Positions 61,990 through 64,000 of a stretch of 64,000 nt of DNA are shown piece after piece. The notes under the pieces were generated by a model. It made no database searches and was not told where the DNA came from. It saw nothing but the letters and a program-made list of their open reading frames with translations. Location of the stretch: assembly GCF_029968095.1 (NCBI RefSeq), contig NZ_JASCIR010000001.1:372001-436000 (forward strand). Reading direction: 5' to 3'. Positions within the stretch are counted from its first letter, which is position 1, and each line of letters starts with the position of its first letter. This DNA comes from Streptomyces solicavernae. GTDB lineage: Bacteria; Actinomycetota; Actinomycetes; Streptomycetales; Streptomycetaceae. The position numbers and the translations under genes were made by a program.

Positions 61990-63180
61990 ATGAGCGATTC
62001 CATGCGCGACTCCAAGCGCGACTCCATAAGCGGCGCACACGTACACCAGGCCGACACCGTCGTCGTCGGCGCGGGCATCGTCGGCCTCGCGCACGCCCTC
62101 GCCGCCGCCCGCCGCGGCGAACGCGTCGTCGTCTTCGAGCGCGACGACTACGCCGTGGGCGCGTCCATCCGCAACTTCGGCATGATCTGGGCCGTCGGGC
62201 AGCAGCGGGGCGCGATCTACGAGCGGGCCCTGCGCAGCCGCGAGATCTGGCTGGAGACAGCCGCCAAAACCGGACTGTGGGCCGAGCAGAGCGGTTCCCT
62301 GCACCTGGCCCACCGGCCGGACGAGGTGGCGGTCCTGGAGGAGTTCGTCGCCGCCACGCCGGCCGCACGCGAGCGGGGGGTGCGGATGCTCAGCGCCCGC
62401 GAGGCCGTGGAGCGAAGCCATGTGGCGCGGCCCGAGGGGCTGTTGGCGGCGATGTGGAGCCCGACCGAGCTCAACGTGGACCCGCGGCACGCGCTCCCCG
62501 CCGTCGCGGAGCACCTGGTGGCCGAGTACGGCGTCGACATCCGCTTCGGCACCACCGTCCGCTCCGTCGACCTGCCGACCGTGTCCACCACGGCCGGTGA
62601 GTGGCGGGCGGGGCGGGTCTTCGTGTGCAGCGGCAACGACTTCGCGACGCTCTACCCGCAGGTGTACGCGCACAGCGGCCTGGTGCGCTGCAAGCTGCAG
62701 ATGATGCGCACCGGTGTGCAGCCCGGCGGCCGGCCGCTCGGCCCGATGCTGTGCGGCGGCCTCACGCTGCTGCACTACGCGGCGTTCGACGGCCTCGCGG
62801 CGCGCGATGCGCTGGCCGCGCGGATGGACGAGGAGTTGCCGTACCACCGCGAGCACGGCATTCACGTCCTGCTCTCCCAGACCGCCGACGGCCGCCTGAC
62901 GATCGGAGACAGCCACGCCTACGCCATGACGCACGACCCGTTCGAGGACGAGGCGGTCAACGAGGCCGTACGGGACTACCTGGGCACCTTCGCCGACCTG
63001 CCGGACCCCCGTGTCACCGAGCGCTGGACCGGCTACTACCCGTCCCTGCGCGACGGCCGCACGGAACTCGTGACGTCCCCGGAGCCGGGCGTGACCGTGG
63101 TCAACGGCGTGGGCGGGGCGGGGATGACGCTGTCGTTCGGGTTGGCGGAGGAGGTGGTGGGGGCGGGGGCCGGGGGCTGA
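61990..63180 (+). CDS. FAD-dependent oxidoreductase of the phosphonate-linked TIGR03364 (HpnW) type
   Basis: A 396-residue DAO-fold flavoprotein, ATG 61990. After a Met/Ser/Asp-rich lead (MSDSMRDSKRDSIS) comes ADTVVVGAGIVGLAHALAAA, ERDDYAVGASIRNFGMIWAV and VNGVGGAGMTLSFGLAEEVV. The ASIRNFGMIW motif is typical of the TIGR03364 group, which recurs in phosphonate clusters. Related enzymes oxidatively release the amino group of 2-aminoethylphosphonate or its N-methyl form, giving phosphonoacetaldehyde. This would replace the PhnW transaminase, which is absent. Assignment of substrate is inference from family and neighbours. Confidence 0.88.
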   Translation: MSDSMRDSKRDSISGAHVHQADTVVVGAGIVGLAHALAAARRGERVVVFERDDYAVGASIRNFGMIWAVGQQRGAIYERALRSREIWLETAAKTGLWAEQSGSLHLAHRPDEVAVLEEFVAATPAARERGVRMLSAREAVERSHVARPEGLLAAMWSPTELNVDPRHALPAVAEHLVAEYGVDIRFGTTVRSVDLPTVSTTAGEWRAGRVFVCSGNDFATLYPQVYAHSGLVRCKLQMMRTGVQPGGRPLGPMLCGGLTLLHYAAFDGLAARDALAARMDEELPYHREHGIHVLLSQTADGRLTIGDSHAYAMTHDPFEDEAVNEAVRDYLGTFADLPDPRVTERWTGYYPSLRDGRTELVTSPEPGVTVVNGVGGAGMTLSFGLAEEVVGAGAGG

Positions 63181-63210
63181 TTTCCCGGCCCGGAAGCAAC
63201 CGGAAGCAAA

Positions 63211-63242
63211 AGGCCCCGGCGGGAACGATCCCGCCGGGGCCT
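63211..63242. terminator. bidirectional terminator at end of phosphonate operon
   Basis: A perfect 14-bp stem (AGGCCCCGGCGGGA and its complement) with loop ACGA, between the converging oxidoreductase and aldehyde dehydrogenase genes. Confidence 0.93.
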
Positions 63243-63258
63243 GCGCGCGCAGCGCGAC

Positions 63259-64000
63259 TCAGTACCCGATACAAGCCGAATGCCACGCAGTGTAGAAGTC
63301 GAACACCTCGGGCGAGCACTCCGGCGGCCCGTACTGGGAGGCCTTCGCGCCGGTGTGCGGGAGGTGCGCGTACGCGCCGACGCCCGGCCGGTTCACGTGC
63401 AGCATGCCCGCCTCGAACCGCTCCACCGCCTCGAACGCCCGCGCCTGCGAGGCCGTGAACACGGTGCCGCTCATCCCGTACTTGACGGAGTTGGAGATGC
63501 GCAGCGCGTCGTCGAACCCGTCCGCGTCGACGACCGCGAGGACCGGGCCGAACACCTCCTCCTGCGCCAGCTCGCTGTCCCACGGCACGTCGCGGATCAC
63601 CGTCGGCTGCACGTAACAGCCCTCCGGCAGGCCCGGCCGCTCCTCGGGGCCGCCGCCGCACAGCACCTTGCCGCCGTCGCGCTGCGCGCCCTCGACCGCG
63701 GCGAGCGCGGCGTCCCTGCGTACGGTGTTGACGACCGGGCACACCTGCGAGGCGGGGTCGTCGCCGGGCCCCACGCGCAGTCCGGCGACCCGCGCCACCA
63801 GGAGGTCCAGGAACCGGTCCCGTACACGTATGTCCACCACGGCCCGGCTGGTCGCGGAGCACCGCTGGCCCGCCTGGCCGAAGGCGCCGTGCACGACCGC
63901 GTCCACGGCGCGGTGCAGGTCCGCGTCGTCGCACACGACCACCGCGTTCTTGCCGCCCAACTCCAGCTGCGTACGCAGGAGTCGGTCCGCGCCGCCGGTG
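63259..64000 (-). CDS. aldehyde dehydrogenase, probable phosphonoacetaldehyde dehydrogenase (partial)
   Basis: The C-terminal 246 codons of an NAD(P)-dependent aldehyde dehydrogenase; the 5' part lies beyond the window. The catalytic loop ELGGKNAVVVCDDADLHRAV with Glu and HGAFGQAGQRCSATSRAVVD with the nucleophilic Cys are intact, as are QEEVFGPVLAVV and the NRPGVGAYAHLPHTGAKAS ending. Its place beside phnA and the FAD oxidoreductase suggests oxidation of phosphonoacetaldehyde to phosphonoacetate (PhnY step). It is transcribed towards the cluster rather than within the operon, so a different aldehyde substrate remains possible. Confidence 0.88.
   Translation of the reverse strand, partial: TGGADRLLRTQLELGGKNAVVVCDDADLHRAVDAVVHGAFGQAGQRCSATSRAVVDIRVRDRFLDLLVARVAGLRVGPGDDPASQVCPVVNTVRRDAALAAVEGAQRDGGKVLCGGGPEERPGLPEGCYVQPTVIRDVPWDSELAQEEVFGPVLAVVDADGFDDALRISNSVKYGMSGTVFTASQARAFEAVERFEAGMLHVNRPGVGAYAHLPHTGAKASQYGPPECSPEVFDFYTAWHSACIGY

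Overview
The window reads as a chromosomal segment of a Streptomyces or close relative. The DNA is very GC-rich, real genes have strongly GC-biased third codon positions, GTG and TTG starts are common, and many products belong to families typical of Streptomyces (MalEFG, a ribose permease fused to its binding protein, a GlxA-type copper oxidase, a SpoIIE phosphatase, an NsdA-like regulator, DUF5997). About 52 intact or edge-cut genes, three decayed genes, several operator-like palindromes, hairpin terminators and an unusually large set of short tandem repeats can be supported. I recognise no rRNA, tRNA, CRISPR, insertion sequence or prophage.

Layout. 1-3.8 kb: maltose/maltodextrin import operon on the minus strand (malE, malF, malG, then a GH13 glucosidase cut by the window edge) behind MalR-type operator elements, with no malR beside it. 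3.8-5.7 kb: a GNAT gene, a 76-aa gene, a decayed MerR gene and intergenic repeats. 5.7-10.7 kb: LacI regulator and ribose operon (rbsA, fused rbsC-rbsB, rbsD) behind twin LacI operators. 10.8-21.7 kb: mostly conserved orphan genes, including a cupin protein, a maltokinase-cap protein, an effector-domain-only LysR-like protein divergent from DUF5997, a xi-class glutathione transferase, an RHH/DUF4097 pair, a TauD-type dioxygenase and a DUF1266 protein. 21.8-26.3 kb: a tightly coupled FGGY kinase and two flavoprotein genes that look like a GlpK/GlpA/GlpB-type polyol or glycerol-3-phosphate route. 26.5-31.7 kb: an unknown protein, an APC permease, and a PfkB sugar kinase with its own LacI regulator.

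31.7-49.8 kb: a small 51-aa gene, a methyltransferase whose start codon lies in a nine-copy 18-bp tandem repeat, an anti-sigma-like ATPase, a zinc-ribbon protein, an orphan cytochrome oxidase subunit I, a MoxR/VWA pair, a truncated AhpD-like gene, a second methyltransferase, a secreted lipase, a dNTPase, a Ppx/GppA phosphatase, GlxA, a flavodoxin-fold oxidoreductase, a RibD-like reductase and a PAS-SpoIIE phosphatase. 49.8-57.8 kb: NsdA-like regulator, an APH-fold kinase, a K+/H+ antiporter with its TrkA-C subunit, a secreted peptidoglycan amidase and a conserved 169-aa protein. 57.9-64 kb: a nitrilase remnant and a phosphonate-catabolism cluster (LysR, phosphonoacetate hydrolase, OPA-type transporter, FAD oxidoreductase, converging aldehyde dehydrogenase).

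Three sugar or polyol modules with local operators, an aminophosphonate module with its own LysR site, and several signalling or development genes make up most of the content. The most unusual structural feature is the density of short tandem repeats, many of 12, 15 or 18 bp inside or at the start of genes, where they change protein ends without changing frame and in two cases multiply the start codon itself.
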